From Deltaproteobacteria bacterium (GTDB lineage Bacteria; Myxococcota_A; UBA796; UBA2385), in assembly GCA_018401435.1 (NCBI GenBank), contig JAGYJW010000052.1, forward strand, positions 1-47,833: a DNA stretch of 47,833 bases. The letters are read 5' to 3'. The notes under the pieces were generated by a model. That model did no database searches. It was not told where the DNA came from and saw only the letters and a program-made list of their open reading frames with translations. Position 1 is the stretch's first letter. The number at the start of each line of letters is the position of its first letter. The position numbers were made by a program, and so were the translations under genes. Positions 47,757 to 47,833 of this stretch are shown piece after piece.

Positions 47757-47833
47757 AGGGTCGGAGTGCAACCCAGCCCGGGTCGCTGGCGCCCATCGAC
47801 GGGGGGCACATCCAAAGGCGGGCCGCCCTCGCC

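Noticed and set aside
1..47833. CRISPR arrays, tRNA or rRNA genes, insertion sequences, phage genes, att sites
   Set aside because: No evenly spaced repeats, cloverleaf-like sequence, transposase or integrase motifs, or terminal inverted repeats with target duplications were seen.

Overview
The window is about 48 kb of very GC-rich DNA with GC-ending codons. It comes from a diderm, predator- or myxobacterium-like member of the Myxococcota (old Deltaproteobacteria). The signs are many lipoproteins with lipobox signals, calcium/metal-binding MopE-type motifs, an Omp85-type barrel, a DUF5690 transporter-like protein, a Ser/Thr kinase fused to an ATPase and repeat domain, and a PAS-PAS hybrid histidine kinase. 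I see no phage, insertion sequence, CRISPR array, rRNA or tRNA. It reads as ordinary chromosome rich in lineage-specific envelope genes.

Layout. 0.2-8.8 kb is a mostly minus-strand envelope block: a membrane-anchored P-loop ATPase with TPRs, two MopE-motif lipoproteins, a duplicated PH-domain membrane protein, a Rossmann protein and a frame-broken unknown. 9.0-14.0 kb has an Omp85-type barrel, then a tightly overlapping run: dksA-like, macrodomain, proline/alanine-rich membrane protein, LETM1-like protein with an EF-hand, GT-C membrane enzyme. 14.0-20.3 kb holds an SCP2 protein, DUF5690, hybrid kinase, SDR, a lipoprotein and a duplicated membrane protein. 20.5-26 kb holds two tandem small membrane paralogues, a frame-broken gene, then a 375-base regulatory region followed by nrdA and nrdB (class I ribonucleotide reductase). 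26-32.6 kb has a MopE/beta-helix lipoprotein, a GIDE (BAM)-domain protein, and a usp, dihaem cytochrome, membrane protein, CoA-transferase run. 32.6-38.8 kb has a TerB-like, lipoprotein, haem-sensor-like operon, a second GT-C protein, two frame-broken methyltransferases, a STAS-like protein and a coiled-coil protein. 38.9-47.8 kb has the kinase-ATPase, a coiled-coil membrane protein, a YcaQ-type DNA glycosylase, a two-copper monooxygenase-like lipoprotein with a coupled partner, and a PPC-domain lipoprotein.

How it works together. nrdA/nrdB make deoxynucleotides and sit behind the most elaborate control region of the window. dksA and the macrodomain gene are translationally coupled, which joins a stringent-response transcription factor with an ADP-ribose hydrolase-type protein. 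Envelope lipoprotein and barrel genes share a recurring promoter-like signature (GGCGGG, 16-17 bases, TAGRCT or similar). Gene ends show another recurring habit: the stop codon lies inside a small terminator-like hairpin.

Caveat. At least eight genes carry one or two reading-frame breaks, often in G or C runs and often compensating. This suggests consensus indels in the assembly rather than eight real pseudogenes, so boundaries in those genes are approximate. All functions below are inferred from reading the sequence; no searches were run.
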